From Hahella sp. KA22 (GTDB lineage Bacteria; Pseudomonadota; Gammaproteobacteria; Pseudomonadales; Oleiphilaceae), in contig NZ_CP035490.1 of NCBI RefSeq assembly GCF_004135205.1, positions 4,383,644-4,447,643 on the forward strand: a stretch of 64,000 nucleotides of DNA. Direction: 5' to 3'. The translations under genes and the position numbers were made by a program. The notes beneath the pieces are model-generated. The model made no database searches, was not told where the DNA came from, and saw only the letters and a program-made list of their open reading frames with translations. Below are positions 15,862 through 24,959 of the stretch, piece after piece (position 1 is the stretch's first letter; the number at the start of each line of letters is the position of its first letter).

Positions 15862-16983
15862 CTATTCTCCAGATGAAACGGAACGGCGATAGTCGCTCGG
15901 CGTCATGCCAGCGACCCGCTGAAACTCGCGGTTGAAGTTCGATTTGGTTTGGAAACCCGCTTCAAACAAGAGGCTGGTGACAGGAAGGTCCGTCTCCTGC
16001 AACAGCCGCTTGGCTTCATCGATACGGAATTCATTAACAATTTGGGATACGTTACGGCCATACACCCGGTTGATCGCGGCGGATATCCGCCGGGATGGAA
16101 TCCCCATGCGTCGCGCCAATCGGTTAAGGTTCAGGTCTGGATCGCGATATAGCTGTTGCTGACGCATGATCTGATCCAGGCTCTGGATGACCTCATGATC
16201 ATCAGCGCTGGGCTCTGTACTCGTCTCAGAGGACTCCGCCGCCTCAGCGGCTTGTGTCGCTTGAGCGCATTCAGCAACCTTGTCCACGTCTTTTGCTGAC
16301 GCTACGGAAGCACTCCCGCTCTCGGCTATCGAACTGACCGCCGCGCCTTCACCCTCAGGAATACTCCTGCCGAAAGTCACGACGCCATAAACGATCACCG
16401 GCAACAGCAGCAACTGGACGATGGCGACAATCGCCGCCGCGTGGGCGCCCTGGTAAACATCAAAATCCCCGGCGATCAGCACATCGCTCACCGCGGAGAT
16501 AATCAGCGTACACCCTGCTATTTTTGTAGCTTTAAGCGCTTGTAGCGCCTCGCTGAAACGGATGACCGGCAACGCATCCGGTCCACGGGACGCCATGCGA
16601 ATCAAGGCCCCGCCATAAACGAAATAAAGCCCCGCCAACAGCAGATCTATGGGCGGAAACCAATACGCCCAGGTGAAAGAAAGCACCGTGACCACACCGA
16701 CTGGAGCCAGATGCAGCCAGTGTTTCATGCGAGCGGACGCCCCCGCTCCGGTAAAACAATACCAAGCTATTGCGGGCAGCATGGAGGCCATGACAGGTTG
16801 GAGAAAGCGAATAAAGCGGACATCAAAGGTCCAACGCAGCCCCCCCATGATCACCATTAGCGTACAAGCCGCCGTAAAGATTATCGCTGGACGCAAGGAC
16901 GGCTCGTTCTGACGAATAAGCTGAAACAGCAGAATCCCCAGCAATAACGCAATGACAAAAGGAAGAGGAACAGCGGGCATCAT
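15862..16983 (-). CDS. AraC-family regulator with N-terminal membrane domain
   Basis: The first 200 residues hold about six hydrophobic spans (starting PFVIALLLGILLFQLI), then an acidic linker (about residues 210-260) and a C-terminal AraC DNA-binding domain (residues 270-370) with RLARRMGIPSRRISAAINRV and the second helix-turn-helix SLLFEAGFQTKSNFNREFQR. This membrane-AraC architecture is known from several gammaproteobacterial regulators and suggests a membrane-sensed signal. It is convergent with the hydrolase gene, 17 bases apart. Its target is unknown. Confidence 0.88.
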   Translation of the reverse strand: MMPAVPLPFVIALLLGILLFQLIRQNEPSLRPAIIFTAACTLMVIMGGLRWTFDVRFIRFLQPVMASMLPAIAWYCFTGAGASARMKHWLHLAPVGVVTVLSFTWAYWFPPIDLLLAGLYFVYGGALIRMASRGPDALPVIRFSEALQALKATKIAGCTLIISAVSDVLIAGDFDVYQGAHAAAIVAIVQLLLLPVIVYGVVTFGRSIPEGEGAAVSSIAESGSASVASAKDVDKVAECAQATQAAEAAESSETSTEPSADDHEVIQSLDQIMRQQQLYRDPDLNLNRLARRMGIPSRRISAAINRVYGRNVSQIVNEFRIDEAKRLLQETDLPVTSLLFEAGFQTKSNFNREFQRVAGMTPSDYRRSVSSGE

Positions 16984-17216
16984 GGCGCAGTGAGTCCAGT
17001 ATCAAGGAAACGAAAAAATGAGGCGCATAGGCCCCAACAACCAAGGCCTATGCTAGGGGGAGAGACAGAATTTCACAACAGTCAGAAGTCCCCCTTCTCC
17101 GGGAGCGCGGGCGGCCCGCCCGCAGAACCGCCCGCAACAGTCTCCCCAACGTATGAGTAGCATTAACCCCACTCCCCCCTATAATGCCAATAACATCACA
17201 TACCCTCGGAAACACT

Positions 17217-17747
17217 ATGCTCGTAAAAGAACTCAACGCCCTAAAAGAAAACCAAGAGTTGGTTTCGATAGAAAGAAATTGCCACGATGAAGAGCTAACC
17301 GGCTTCATCCATACCGCAACAGAAGAAGTTATCATCATGAGTTTGTTTTCAAACGATGGCGACTATGAAGGCATCGCCGTTTTTGAAACAGACCAGATCA
17401 ACGAAGTTTACTGGGGCAACAGAGAACACAAAGCGATCGCCAGCCTGATCGACACATCCCAAGAGATTAACTTTCCCAAAGTTAAAGGAAAGATATTTCC
17501 AGATATTCTTATCGAGCTAAACAGCGCCTACGAAAGCCTATGCCTGTATCAACATCACTCAGAAGCCCGATTCGATGTGGGCCAAATTATTGACCATGAC
17601 GACGACTGGCTAAAAGTGCATGCGCTTGGCAACAAAAAGTCACTATCGCCGCTATATAAACTGATTCAAAAAGACGATATTTCAAGAGTAGATATCGACT
17701 CGCCATATCAGAAAAAGATTGTGAGTCTGCACAAGACTGCGCTGTGA
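17217..17747 (+). CDS. Hypothetical protein, 176 aa
   Basis: ATG 17217, with GGAAA upstream, is preferred over the ATG at 17184. The acidic protein contains ELTGFIHTATEEVIIMSLFS, a Y-E-GIAVFETDQIN strand and VYWGNREHK. It resembles the general build of small cytosolic beta-rich proteins that often act as immunity proteins, but no defined family was recognised. There is no signal peptide. The base composition is somewhat AT-rich relative to the genes around it. Confidence 0.6.
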   Translation: MLVKELNALKENQELVSIERNCHDEELTGFIHTATEEVIIMSLFSNDGDYEGIAVFETDQINEVYWGNREHKAIASLIDTSQEINFPKVKGKIFPDILIELNSAYESLCLYQHHSEARFDVGQIIDHDDDWLKVHALGNKKSLSPLYKLIQKDDISRVDIDSPYQKKIVSLHKTAL

Positions 17748-17785
17748 TACCAAAGCTGAGAAGAGGTCCAGCTTAGGCGCCTCTT

Positions 17786-18391
17786 TCAACCGTGAATAAT
17801 CCACTGTCCTTCAGGAATATCAAAGCATTGCTCACCCCAGGCTAAGAGATGCTCAAAATCAGAGAACGCCTGCTCATAATACTTGCTCCCCTTCTCGTCA
17901 TAGAAGAAAGCGTGAACTTTGACTCCGGGAATTTTCACCGCTTTCAAAACATGGGGGGGGTTCAAGGGCAAGCTTGGGTAGTCAACATTGGTTTGTCGTA
18001 GCATCCGCTCGAAATCGAAGTAACGCTGATCCCGCGTCAAAGTTGCTTCTCCGAGCAACTGTATTTCCAGTTTTCGATGTGCGGCCAAACACTCAAAAAA
18101 CACAGGGACCTGATATTCGCAGTTTACTGCCTGCTCTTTAATGATAGTCGTCCAAGAGAACGGATAATCCTCTGGTAGCGAATACTTCTCCATCAAATAA
18201 CGCCTGAAATCGCCAGCAAAGTCGTACCAGCCAAACTCTCCGTTGGCCATGCTGAACCCCATCAAAATACCGTTCAGAGTGTCTATATCATTGGCGAGCA
18301 TCTGATATCGATGGCGGATCAGGTCCAGAAGTTCAAGCGCTGTTTTAGCTTCGTGAAACGCGATTAGTTTAACCGGTTTATCATAGGACAT
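17786..18391 (-). CDS. Hypothetical protein, 201 aa
   Basis: Two start codons compete: ATG 18400 lies only 2 bases after GAGGAG, while ATG 18391 is 11 bases away; the second is given here. The product is cytosolic and aromatic-rich, with DFAGDFRRYLMEKYSLPEDY and an FECLAAHRKLEIQLLG segment. No family was recognised. It is convergent with the 17217 gene. Function unknown. Confidence 0.6.
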   Translation of the reverse strand: MSYDKPVKLIAFHEAKTALELLDLIRHRYQMLANDIDTLNGILMGFSMANGEFGWYDFAGDFRRYLMEKYSLPEDYPFSWTTIIKEQAVNCEYQVPVFFECLAAHRKLEIQLLGEATLTRDQRYFDFERMLRQTNVDYPSLPLNPPHVLKAVKIPGVKVHAFFYDEKGSKYYEQAFSDFEHLLAWGEQCFDIPEGQWIIHG

Positions 18392-18609
18392 AAGCGCCAT
18401 GGCTCCTCGCTATAGGAGCCGCCAATTATACCAATATAACCCGCCGCTTTTTTGCTTTAGGAGACTATTCTTTAAACCTCCCCTTCCCCGAATTTATTCC
18501 TTATAGTGACGCCCTGTATCAAAATCGTTACATTCGATCCGCTAAGGTTGCTTCAACGTAGACGATTAATTCAATGCAGCAGATTGAAACAAATAAAAAG
18601 GGTGAAAAT

Positions 18610-19173
18610 ATGCAGTTTGATAAGGTGAGCTGGCTTTTCCTGGCGGGGATAGGAAATTCTGGCGAGCAGCACTGGCAAAGGATGTGGGCGAATAAACTGC
18701 CTAATTCTATCTGGCTGGAGCATTCAGAATGGGAAGCGCCTCAGCGCGACCTGTGGGTTCAGGAACTGAACGAGGCGGTCGCTCAGCTCACCCAGCCCAC
18801 TGTAGTGGTATCGCATAGTCTGGGTTGTTTGTTGCTGCTTGAATGGGCCAGTATGCATCGTTGTGAGCATTTGGTGGGCGGCTTTCTTGTTGCAGTTCCC
18901 GACCCCATGAGCGCCGCCTTTCCTGCTGAGGCGAAAGGTTTTCGTAGGGGTTTTGAGCATAACGCCGCTTTACCTTTAACCCTCATCGCCAGCCAGGACG
19001 ATCCTTATGGCTCCATTGACTATGCGCAGCGCTGCGCCCAGCAATGGGGAGCCAGCATCACCAATATTGGTCCCAAGGGACACATTAACGCCAGCTCCAA
19101 CCTGGGAGACTGGCGTGAGGGATTTGAGCTGCTGACAGGGTTTGTGGACGGCATTGAATATATTGAATATTAA
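18610..19173 (+). CDS. RBBP9/YdeN-family serine hydrolase
   Basis: ATG 18610 follows AAGGGTG and is preferred over the ATG at 18574. The 187-aa alpha/beta hydrolase has the RBBP9/YdeN hallmarks: GIGNSGEQHWQRMWAN near the start, VVVSHSLGC with the nucleophile Ser, ASQDDPYGS with the acid, and GPKGHINASS with the catalytic His. Members hydrolyse esters in vitro, but the natural substrate is unknown. It stands alone between unrelated genes. Confidence 0.9.
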   Translation: MQFDKVSWLFLAGIGNSGEQHWQRMWANKLPNSIWLEHSEWEAPQRDLWVQELNEAVAQLTQPTVVVSHSLGCLLLLEWASMHRCEHLVGGFLVAVPDPMSAAFPAEAKGFRRGFEHNAALPLTLIASQDDPYGSIDYAQRCAQQWGASITNIGPKGHINASSNLGDWREGFELLTGFVDGIEYIEY

Positions 19174-19329
19174 GCGCGGTCTGTTAACATTTAAGCGCGC
19201 TCGACTCGCGCTTCCCCCCTTCACCGGGAAAGCACTTATGTGCAGGGTTGTTCATCGTCACCTTTAACCTTTAATTGGGTTTGGAACAGAAGAAGGGAAT
19301 GTTTAGAAACCCGCGATTAAAGGTTCAAT

Positions 19330-20040
19330 ATGAAACTTACCGCTCCCGTACATGTTCTTAAAGGCAAAGCTAAAGCCCTGAAACGCTCTCAAGCCATCTC
19401 TATGACCGAAGCGTTGGACCAGATAGCCAGAGCTGAGGGCTTTAGCTCCTGGAGCCTCTTGCAATCCAAGGTGAAAGCCTTCGCTCCCAAAACAACAGAA
19501 GAACTTTTAGATTATCTGTATCCCGGCGACTTGTTATTGATTGGCGCCAGGCCGGGCCTGGGTAAAACAACGATGGCCCTGCAGCTTTTATTACAGGCAA
19601 TCAAACAGGGACGACAATGCTTCTTTTTTTCTTTGGAATATTCAAAAAAAGCGCTCATTGAAAAACTCACCGCGCTTGACCAGCAATTCGAGCTGAACCA
19701 GCCTCTGTTAGCGCTGGATATATCTGACGAGATATCTGCGGACTATATAATAAATCAGACAAAAGAAAGGGTTACCGAAGGGTCGTTAATCGCCGTAGAT
19801 TACCTGCAACTGCTTGACCAAAACCGCAACAAGCCCCCTCTTCAGCAGCAGATCGAAGATCTGAAAAGCTACGCCAGAGCCCAAAAGTGCATCCTGGTTT
19901 TCATCTCGCAAATAGACAGACGCTTTGATGAAGGTGAGCGGGCGATACCGACGATCAAAGATGTCAGGCTGCCCAACCCGTTGGATATGGGGCTATTCAA
20001 TAAATCCGTGTTTGTGAAAAACGGTCAGATATATATCTAA
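19330..20040 (+). CDS. DnaB-like RecA-fold ATPase without the DnaB N-terminal domain
   Basis: The 236-aa protein has a RecA-type core like the C-terminal half of DnaB: Walker A GARPGLGKTT (about residues 72-81), a FFFSLEYSKKAL segment, Walker B LIAVDYLQLL and a VFISQIDR motif. The first 50 residues contain a TEALDQIARAEGFSSWSLLQ motif also found on some other small accessory proteins. The DnaB primase-interaction domain is missing. It may act as a helicase-like or KaiC-like ATPase; its role is not known. Confidence 0.75.
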   Translation: MKLTAPVHVLKGKAKALKRSQAISMTEALDQIARAEGFSSWSLLQSKVKAFAPKTTEELLDYLYPGDLLLIGARPGLGKTTMALQLLLQAIKQGRQCFFFSLEYSKKALIEKLTALDQQFELNQPLLALDISDEISADYIINQTKERVTEGSLIAVDYLQLLDQNRNKPPLQQQIEDLKSYARAQKCILVFISQIDRRFDEGERAIPTIKDVRLPNPLDMGLFNKSVFVKNGQIYI

Positions 20041-20059
20041 CTGACGCATGTAAGACGGC

Positions 20060-20087
20060 AAGTCGCTCGAATGCGGGCGGCTTGTTT
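20060..20087 (+). terminator. Probable terminator after the ATPase gene
   Basis: AAGTCGCTCG (20060-20069) and CGGGCGGCTT (20074-20083) pair with two G-U positions and are followed by GTTTT. Confidence 0.55.
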
Positions 20088-20209
20088 TGATTCAATGCCC
20101 CGTCCTGAGCGCTACGTTATTTACATGCCAATATCATTGCCATGTAAATAACTCCTCGACCGTCACTTGAAAGCCTAAGCTTCAAGGTCCCAATCGCTAT
20201 TTTTAGATC

Positions 20210-20599
20210 CTAAACAGAAATCCTCTTAAAATACGCCTCGCCTTTCCCTTCCACCTGCTTGATTGCAAAGCCGGTGCGCTCCAAATGGGCGCGTAATTTC
20301 AGGTTGGGGTTGGCGCAGTGGATGGCGTGTATGACGCATTCTATGTGTTCAGCGTTCTTAATTTGCGCCGCTTTTTTCGCAATGCGGGTAATGGCGGGCA
20401 AAACGCCCTCGCCTCCGCCGTCGATTTGCGCCAGTTCGACAGTCCGGATTTTATCTGTGTATGAGAACTGCCCCAGTACAGATGCGGAGCCGATGTTAAC
20501 CACCAGGGGCTTATCGGTAAGGACCAGGGCGTCAAACTCCGCTTCTGTCCAGCTGAGGATTTCCGCCAGTGAAACGCCTTCTATCTGAATATCAGCCAT
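20210..20599 (-). CDS. Hypothetical GNAT-like protein, 129 aa
   Basis: GGAGG precedes the ATG at 20599 by 8 bases. The protein contains PLVVNIGSASVLGQF, VELAQIDGGGEGVLPAI and, near the C-terminus, LKLRAHLERTGFAIK. The last resembles the final helix-strand of acetyltransferases, where a cofactor-bound product leads to a GF turn. Related short proteins are common in bacteria without an assigned role. The fold suggestion is tentative. Confidence 0.6.
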   Translation of the reverse strand: MADIQIEGVSLAEILSWTEAEFDALVLTDKPLVVNIGSASVLGQFSYTDKIRTVELAQIDGGGEGVLPAITRIAKKAAQIKNAEHIECVIHAIHCANPNLKLRAHLERTGFAIKQVEGKGEAYFKRISV

Positions 20600-20635
20600 T
20601 CGCCCTGCCTCCGCTCAATTAACTCACAGATTAAA

Positions 20636-20998
20636 CTACGCTACCGACTTGGCCTGCTGGTCAAGCCATTGCTTACGGCGCATGAAACGTGTCGCCTGCG
20701 CCTCTCTGAAGCGTTGTAGCTCACGCTTTTTCCTGAATAACACTTTCGCCAGTAAGCAGTACGAAAGTGCAACGGCGGCTGTCACGCCATAACGGGTCAA
20801 GTCCGTGACAGTGATCATCCAGACTGAAGCCAGCAACATCATGGAAAGCGTCACTAGAAGCGCGCCAATTCTTTCTCCAAAATACTGCTCGCCCCATTCT
20901 TTTTGAGTTTGAAACTCATCTTTGCGGGTGAAACGCCTTTCTGCGTTTCTCGAATCGATCTGGCCTGCCGCCAGATCGCTGTATGCGCTATCGCTCAT
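20636..20998 (-). CDS. Small membrane protein with two spans, 120 aa
   Basis: ATG 20998 follows GAGGT. The N-terminal half is hydrophilic; two hydrophobic segments follow (GALLVTLSMMLLASVWMI and YGVTAAVALSYCLLAKVLF), then a basic C-terminus (KKRELQRFREAQATRFMRRK) likely facing the cytoplasm. It lies directly upstream of the 20599 gene on the same strand (36 bases), so the two may be co-transcribed. Function unknown. Confidence 0.65.
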   Translation of the reverse strand: MSDSAYSDLAAGQIDSRNAERRFTRKDEFQTQKEWGEQYFGERIGALLVTLSMMLLASVWMITVTDLTRYGVTAAVALSYCLLAKVLFRKKRELQRFREAQATRFMRRKQWLDQQAKSVA

Positions 20999-21197
20999 TT
21001 ACTACCTCGATAATCCGTGCGCGTAATGGAGAGGCGATTATATGTCATATTCGCGACAACAGCCCAAGAATATGCAGCCCTTCTGCCGCTCCGTTTCAGT
21101 CCGTTTAAGCAAGTCTTTGGTCAGATTAATAAACTTTTTACGCAGAGGGCCAAATATGGAGTGTTCGTATTCGCCAGTGCGCGCATAAATAGCCAAG

Positions 21198-21665
21198 TTA
21201 CAGATAATCAAAGTATCGCGTCCACCAGGTTATTGGCGAAATCTCCCCAGCATTGACGCCATCGTAGGGGCAGTCCAGTTCACTCACCGGTATGTAGACA
21301 TATCCCTGAGCTTCAAGATAGGCGATACAACTTTGCAACTGTCGCTGCTCGACGTTGTCGCATGCACTTTCGTTGAGAAGCGTAAATAACCTGCCGTAGT
21401 TGGAAAAGCGCAAGGCAAAATGATAAATCACGGCCTGGGGCGCCCCGCTGGCGGCGTACGACGTTTCAAGCTGATAGATATCCGCAAAAAATGAAGCGTC
21501 CTGGGCGTTTGCGTCTAACTCAAGCTCCGCAGACATGATGTTTTCCAACGCCCCCTTATGTTTCTCAATCTCCCTGACGGAGGACTCCCAATTAAAGTCA
21601 GGAGGATACTCCCAACTGCCCCTGACGTCGGCGGATAAAAGCAGCGTATGAATTCTGCTATTCAT
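21198..21665 (-). CDS. Hypothetical protein, 155 aa
   Basis: ATG 21665 with AGGG upstream is preferred; the frame itself opens at 21737. The product has SADVRGSWEYPPDFNWESSV near its start, then helices with FADIYQLETSYAAS and FALRFSNYGRLFTLL. It contains no signal peptide. No family was recognised. It lies directly downstream of the AraC gene at 21747 on the same strand and may be co-transcribed. Confidence 0.55.
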   Translation of the reverse strand: MNSRIHTLLLSADVRGSWEYPPDFNWESSVREIEKHKGALENIMSAELELDANAQDASFFADIYQLETSYAASGAPQAVIYHFALRFSNYGRLFTLLNESACDNVEQRQLQSCIAYLEAQGYVYIPVSELDCPYDGVNAGEISPITWWTRYFDYL

Positions 21666-21746
21666 TTTTTTTAGCCCTGCAGAACGTTCAACTGAGACAG
21701 GTCGAACAACAATTTTTCCACTTGCAGTGCCTCGCAAAAGCCTGAC

Positions 21747-22568
21747 TTACTCAAAGTCGCCATAGGCGTCTATCGTTAAATTCCTGGCTTGCCGGTACGC
21801 GTGAGGCGTATCGCCAATCAGTTTCTTGAAGTATCGAATCAGATGGGGCTGATCAGTAAAGCCAAAGATGGCCGCCACATCCGCCCAGCTCATGAATTCG
21901 GTACTGTGCTGATATAGATACAACAGTAGCTCATCCAGTCGCACCATGATCTGATATTGTTTTGGCGTCAGTCCGGTCACCCGCACAAAGGCGCGCTGCA
22001 CCGCCCGCAAAGAACGATACAGCCCTGTCTCAAGTTCAGACGCTTTCGTGGTTGCAAGCAGCGCCAGAGTATCTCGCGCAAGCCGGCTATGCCGATCTTC
22101 CCGGATGCAGTCCGAATGCGCCTTGAACCATGCATCCAAGTTCCGGCCTACGGTTACAGCGTTGTCGGCGGCGTTTTTGAGAACATCCTCTCTCAGCAGA
22201 TCAGGCATTTCAGCCAGAAAACCCGGCGGAGAGATGACGTCATCAATAGCGGCGAAACCATTGGCGATTGAATAGAGCGCGCCCGGCTTGAATTTAACCC
22301 CCAGGATGGCGAAAGGCTCCGCCTGATGTAAAGTCATACTGCTGGTATTGGGAAGCTTCAAGTGCGTCCCTTTTCCGGAAAGCTCCCGCTCGCAAAGCCC
22401 GTACGTATACGGCTGCTCCGGCGGGGCAATAATTAAATGGGCTTCTGGACAAGGATTCAGTTTGGGGCTGTCATGAGCGATATCGTCCGGGTCTTTGCGG
22501 AGAAACCAATAACACTCGATGTAGCGGGATACGAACGCATCCTCTGGCTGGTGTTTCCAAGTTATCAT
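21747..22568 (-). CDS. AraC-family transcriptional regulator (DUF6597-type N-terminus)
   Basis: A 273-aa regulator. The N-terminus (YIECYWFLRKDPDD, CPEAHLIIAPPEQPYTYG, ILGVKFKPGALYSI) matches the cupin-like sensing domain often annotated DUF6597. The C-terminus holds an AraC DNA-binding domain, with SLRAVQRAFVRVTGLTPKQY and FGFTDQPHLIRYFKKLIG. It is probably a transcription factor responding to an unknown small molecule. It is upstream of a small unknown gene on the same strand. Confidence 0.88.
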   Translation of the reverse strand: MITWKHQPEDAFVSRYIECYWFLRKDPDDIAHDSPKLNPCPEAHLIIAPPEQPYTYGLCERELSGKGTHLKLPNTSSMTLHQAEPFAILGVKFKPGALYSIANGFAAIDDVISPPGFLAEMPDLLREDVLKNAADNAVTVGRNLDAWFKAHSDCIREDRHSRLARDTLALLATTKASELETGLYRSLRAVQRAFVRVTGLTPKQYQIMVRLDELLLYLYQHSTEFMSWADVAAIFGFTDQPHLIRYFKKLIGDTPHAYRQARNLTIDAYGDFE

Positions 22569-22613
22569 CGTTTTTCAACAGCGCACTTTAAAGGCTTTTG
22601 AAAACTCGCCGCG

Positions 22614-22889
22614 CTACACCCCACTGTAAAACCAGCGATAAGCCATAACAAAAAACAACAGCGTTGCGGCGATACTCGCCCTGAAAATCTTATCGCCGTT
22701 CTCTTTCCCCTGAATCTTCAACTGCCCCGCGTAAATCACCAGACCACCAAGGAAAGCCTGAAAGAGAGACATAAAATAGATGGATTCATCGCTAAGACCG
22801 GCATTTTCACCGCTGAAGATTTTGATCAACAGGAGCGCCACGGCGATCACCGCCATTGCTGCGCCGGCAAACTGCGCGAGTCTGATCAT
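22614..22889 (-). CDS. Small membrane protein, 91 aa
   Basis: GGGAG lies 9 bases before ATG 22889. Three hydrophobic segments are visible (AGAAMAVIAVALLLIKIF, FMSLFQAFLGGLVIYAG and ASIAATLLFFVMAYRW), so it should be an integral inner-membrane protein. No family was recognised. It is 45 bases upstream of the AraC gene on the same strand. Confidence 0.6.
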   Translation of the reverse strand: MIRLAQFAGAAMAVIAVALLLIKIFSGENAGLSDESIYFMSLFQAFLGGLVIYAGQLKIQGKENGDKIFRASIAATLLFFVMAYRWFYSGV

Positions 22890-23077
22890 GCCAGTTATCT
22901 CCCTAAGAGGAATTGAGATGTGAGGCGCTTCGCCCGCTGCGCGTTACCTGTGAATGCGCATATTGAGCGAGTGCAATTTCAGGGCGGTAATTTAACACTA
23001 CACATGGGCTTTCTACAGCCGTAATTCGGTAAACTAGACAGCCTATTTATCTATCGTTTTATCTATGGAATAGAAGA

Positions 23078-23647
23078 ATGCTCCCAGAATTACAGCTATT
23101 TCCCGGCGCAGGACTGCTGACAGAACGTCTTTCTCTACGCCTGGCCTCTCCTATTTATGCCCAGGGCGTGCTCGACTACTACACCCATAACAAAGCCCAT
23201 TTGACGCCCTGGGAGCCTGCCCGGGACGACGATTTTTATACTTTTTCAGGACAATTGCGGCGGCTTACGGACATGGCTCGCGTCATGGAGCAAGGTTACG
23301 CAGTGAGCTTACTGATGTTTCCCCGACAGTCTGATGACGTTATCGGCATCTGCAACTTCTCCAACATCGTACGCGGCGCCTTCCAGGCCTGCCACCTGGG
23401 CTTCGCCATCGCAGGACAAGAACAAGGCAAAGGCTTGATGCAGGAGGCCCTGACAGCGGGGATCTACTTCATGTTTCACCACTACGGACTCCACCGCATC
23501 ATGGCCAACTACCGCCCTGAAAATCACCGCAGCGGCAAATTATTAGCATCCCTGGGTTTTGAGGTGGAAGGAAAAGCCCGATCCTATCTGAAGATAAACG
23601 GCAAATGGACGGATCATGTTTTGACTTCGTTGATTAATGAGAGATAG
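23078..23647 (+). CDS. RimJ/RimL-type GNAT N-acetyltransferase
   Basis: The 189-aa protein fits the RimJ/RimL branch of GNATs: LLTERLSLRLASP at the start, the HLGFAIAGQEQGKGLMQEAL cofactor-binding stretch and a C-terminal HRIMANYRPENHRSGKLLASLGFE motif. RimJ acetylates the N-terminal alanine of ribosomal protein S5; related enzymes modify other substrates, so a symbol is not assigned firmly. It stands alone. Confidence 0.88.
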   Translation: MLPELQLFPGAGLLTERLSLRLASPIYAQGVLDYYTHNKAHLTPWEPARDDDFYTFSGQLRRLTDMARVMEQGYAVSLLMFPRQSDDVIGICNFSNIVRGAFQACHLGFAIAGQEQGKGLMQEALTAGIYFMFHHYGLHRIMANYRPENHRSGKLLASLGFEVEGKARSYLKINGKWTDHVLTSLINER

Positions 23648-23804
23648 CGCAGCACTCTATTGCTCTATGTTAATCACACTAGTTGAGAAGCTTCGCGCCT
23701 AGGGTTCTCCCCATAGGCCACATTGGTCAAGCCACATGGATTATTGGAACACCAAATTTAATCGTTAGGATGGTTCTTCTTTTCTGTCCCAATAGGAACT
23801 ACGC

Positions 23805-24959
23805 ATGCAAGAACGCAACCTTCCAGACCACCACCAGCTAATCCCTTTAGAAAACCCCGTTTCACGTTGGGGACTACGTAGAAAGCTGAGCGGCAAGGAG
23901 CTTCTTATCACCAAAGAAGCTAATAGCTTCCTTATGAATCTTAATGATTATCAGAAGACAGAAATTTATCGCGCTATAAATAAAATAGTTGCAGAAGGTG
24001 GTTATGGTCGAGGTAGTGCAGGTTTTTTACTAAAACCTATGTCCATGCGCGCCAAGCAAGAGTCGATCACAGCAGCAGGTAATTTATGCTTAATCTACAG
24101 CGTAAACTCCGAAAAGATTGTTATCAACTCAATTGAGATTGATCCTAGTATAGTAGGTAGCCAATCCGCTGCTAAAGATGAAGTAGCGAGCCTGTACAAA
24201 GTACCCAGAGTATCTGATACACGCTATCATGAACACTCTTCCGATGAGGACGTCAGAGCGCTAGAGAGAGCCTGGGGGGAACCCAGAGCCCAAGTTGAGG
24301 TTACCACAGAGCATGCTGCGGTTAATGGTATGCAGAATGACCTCAGGAAGGCAAGGTGGTTAATGGGCGTGCACCTTGATACAGCTTATTGGGATGACCA
24401 TCCAAAGAGTTACACTCTTTTTCACAATCCAACGCAGGGCGTTGCGTTAGACCTTTTTGAATGCGCACTAGACAGAATCAGTTCATCAAAGCTTAGTAAA
24501 CAGTTAGCGGCTGTACTAACTGATTGCCAAAGAAAGAACAGAAAAGTTAAGTGGGTTTGCCATAGTCAGGGCGGTATTATATTTGTCCGGGCAGTAGAAT
24601 TGGTGAATAAAATGGGAGTTCGCCTAGATGGTCAGAAAGTTGCAATACATGCTGGAGGAAACAAGAAGAAGCGAGCTGAGAAAGCATTTAATGAAGCTGG
24701 TATTGAGATAGTTGAACTAGCCAGAGAAAGCCCTTTCGATTTCGTCCCTCATTTGGCAGGGTTAAACAACCTGACCAAATCATCAAGAAGCCGCTGTAAA
24801 AATTTCCGCAAGTTAGTTTACGAAGATGGCCACCCTGTACAAACCAGTCCTCATACGCTACCTTACTTGGGTTTTGAATGTAGTCTACGCCATCTACAGA
24901 TGTGCGGCTACGATGACTACGCAGAGCAAATGATCAAAGAGCGCGATTTGCTAAGCTGA
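23805..24959 (+). CDS. Putative toxin/effector: RelE/ParE-like domain fused to serine-hydrolase-like domain
   Basis: A 384-aa protein on visibly AT-richer DNA than its neighbours. Residues about 30-115 resemble the RelE/ParE fold (LLITKEANSFLMNL, a helix, then NLCLIYSVNSEKIVINSIEI). After a linker, residues about 180-345 look like an alpha/beta hydrolase, with a strand and nucleophile elbow VKWVCHSQGG. This HSQGG elbow is typical of lipase-like domains in polymorphic toxins. TGATG couples it to the next gene. A toxin or effector with partner immunity is inferred; the RelE-like match is weak and catalytic residues beyond the Ser are not assigned. Confidence 0.5.
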   Translation: MQERNLPDHHQLIPLENPVSRWGLRRKLSGKELLITKEANSFLMNLNDYQKTEIYRAINKIVAEGGYGRGSAGFLLKPMSMRAKQESITAAGNLCLIYSVNSEKIVINSIEIDPSIVGSQSAAKDEVASLYKVPRVSDTRYHEHSSDEDVRALERAWGEPRAQVEVTTEHAAVNGMQNDLRKARWLMGVHLDTAYWDDHPKSYTLFHNPTQGVALDLFECALDRISSSKLSKQLAAVLTDCQRKNRKVKWVCHSQGGIIFVRAVELVNKMGVRLDGQKVAIHAGGNKKKRAEKAFNEAGIEIVELARESPFDFVPHLAGLNNLTKSSRSRCKNFRKLVYEDGHPVQTSPHTLPYLGFECSLRHLQMCGYDDYAEQMIKERDLLS

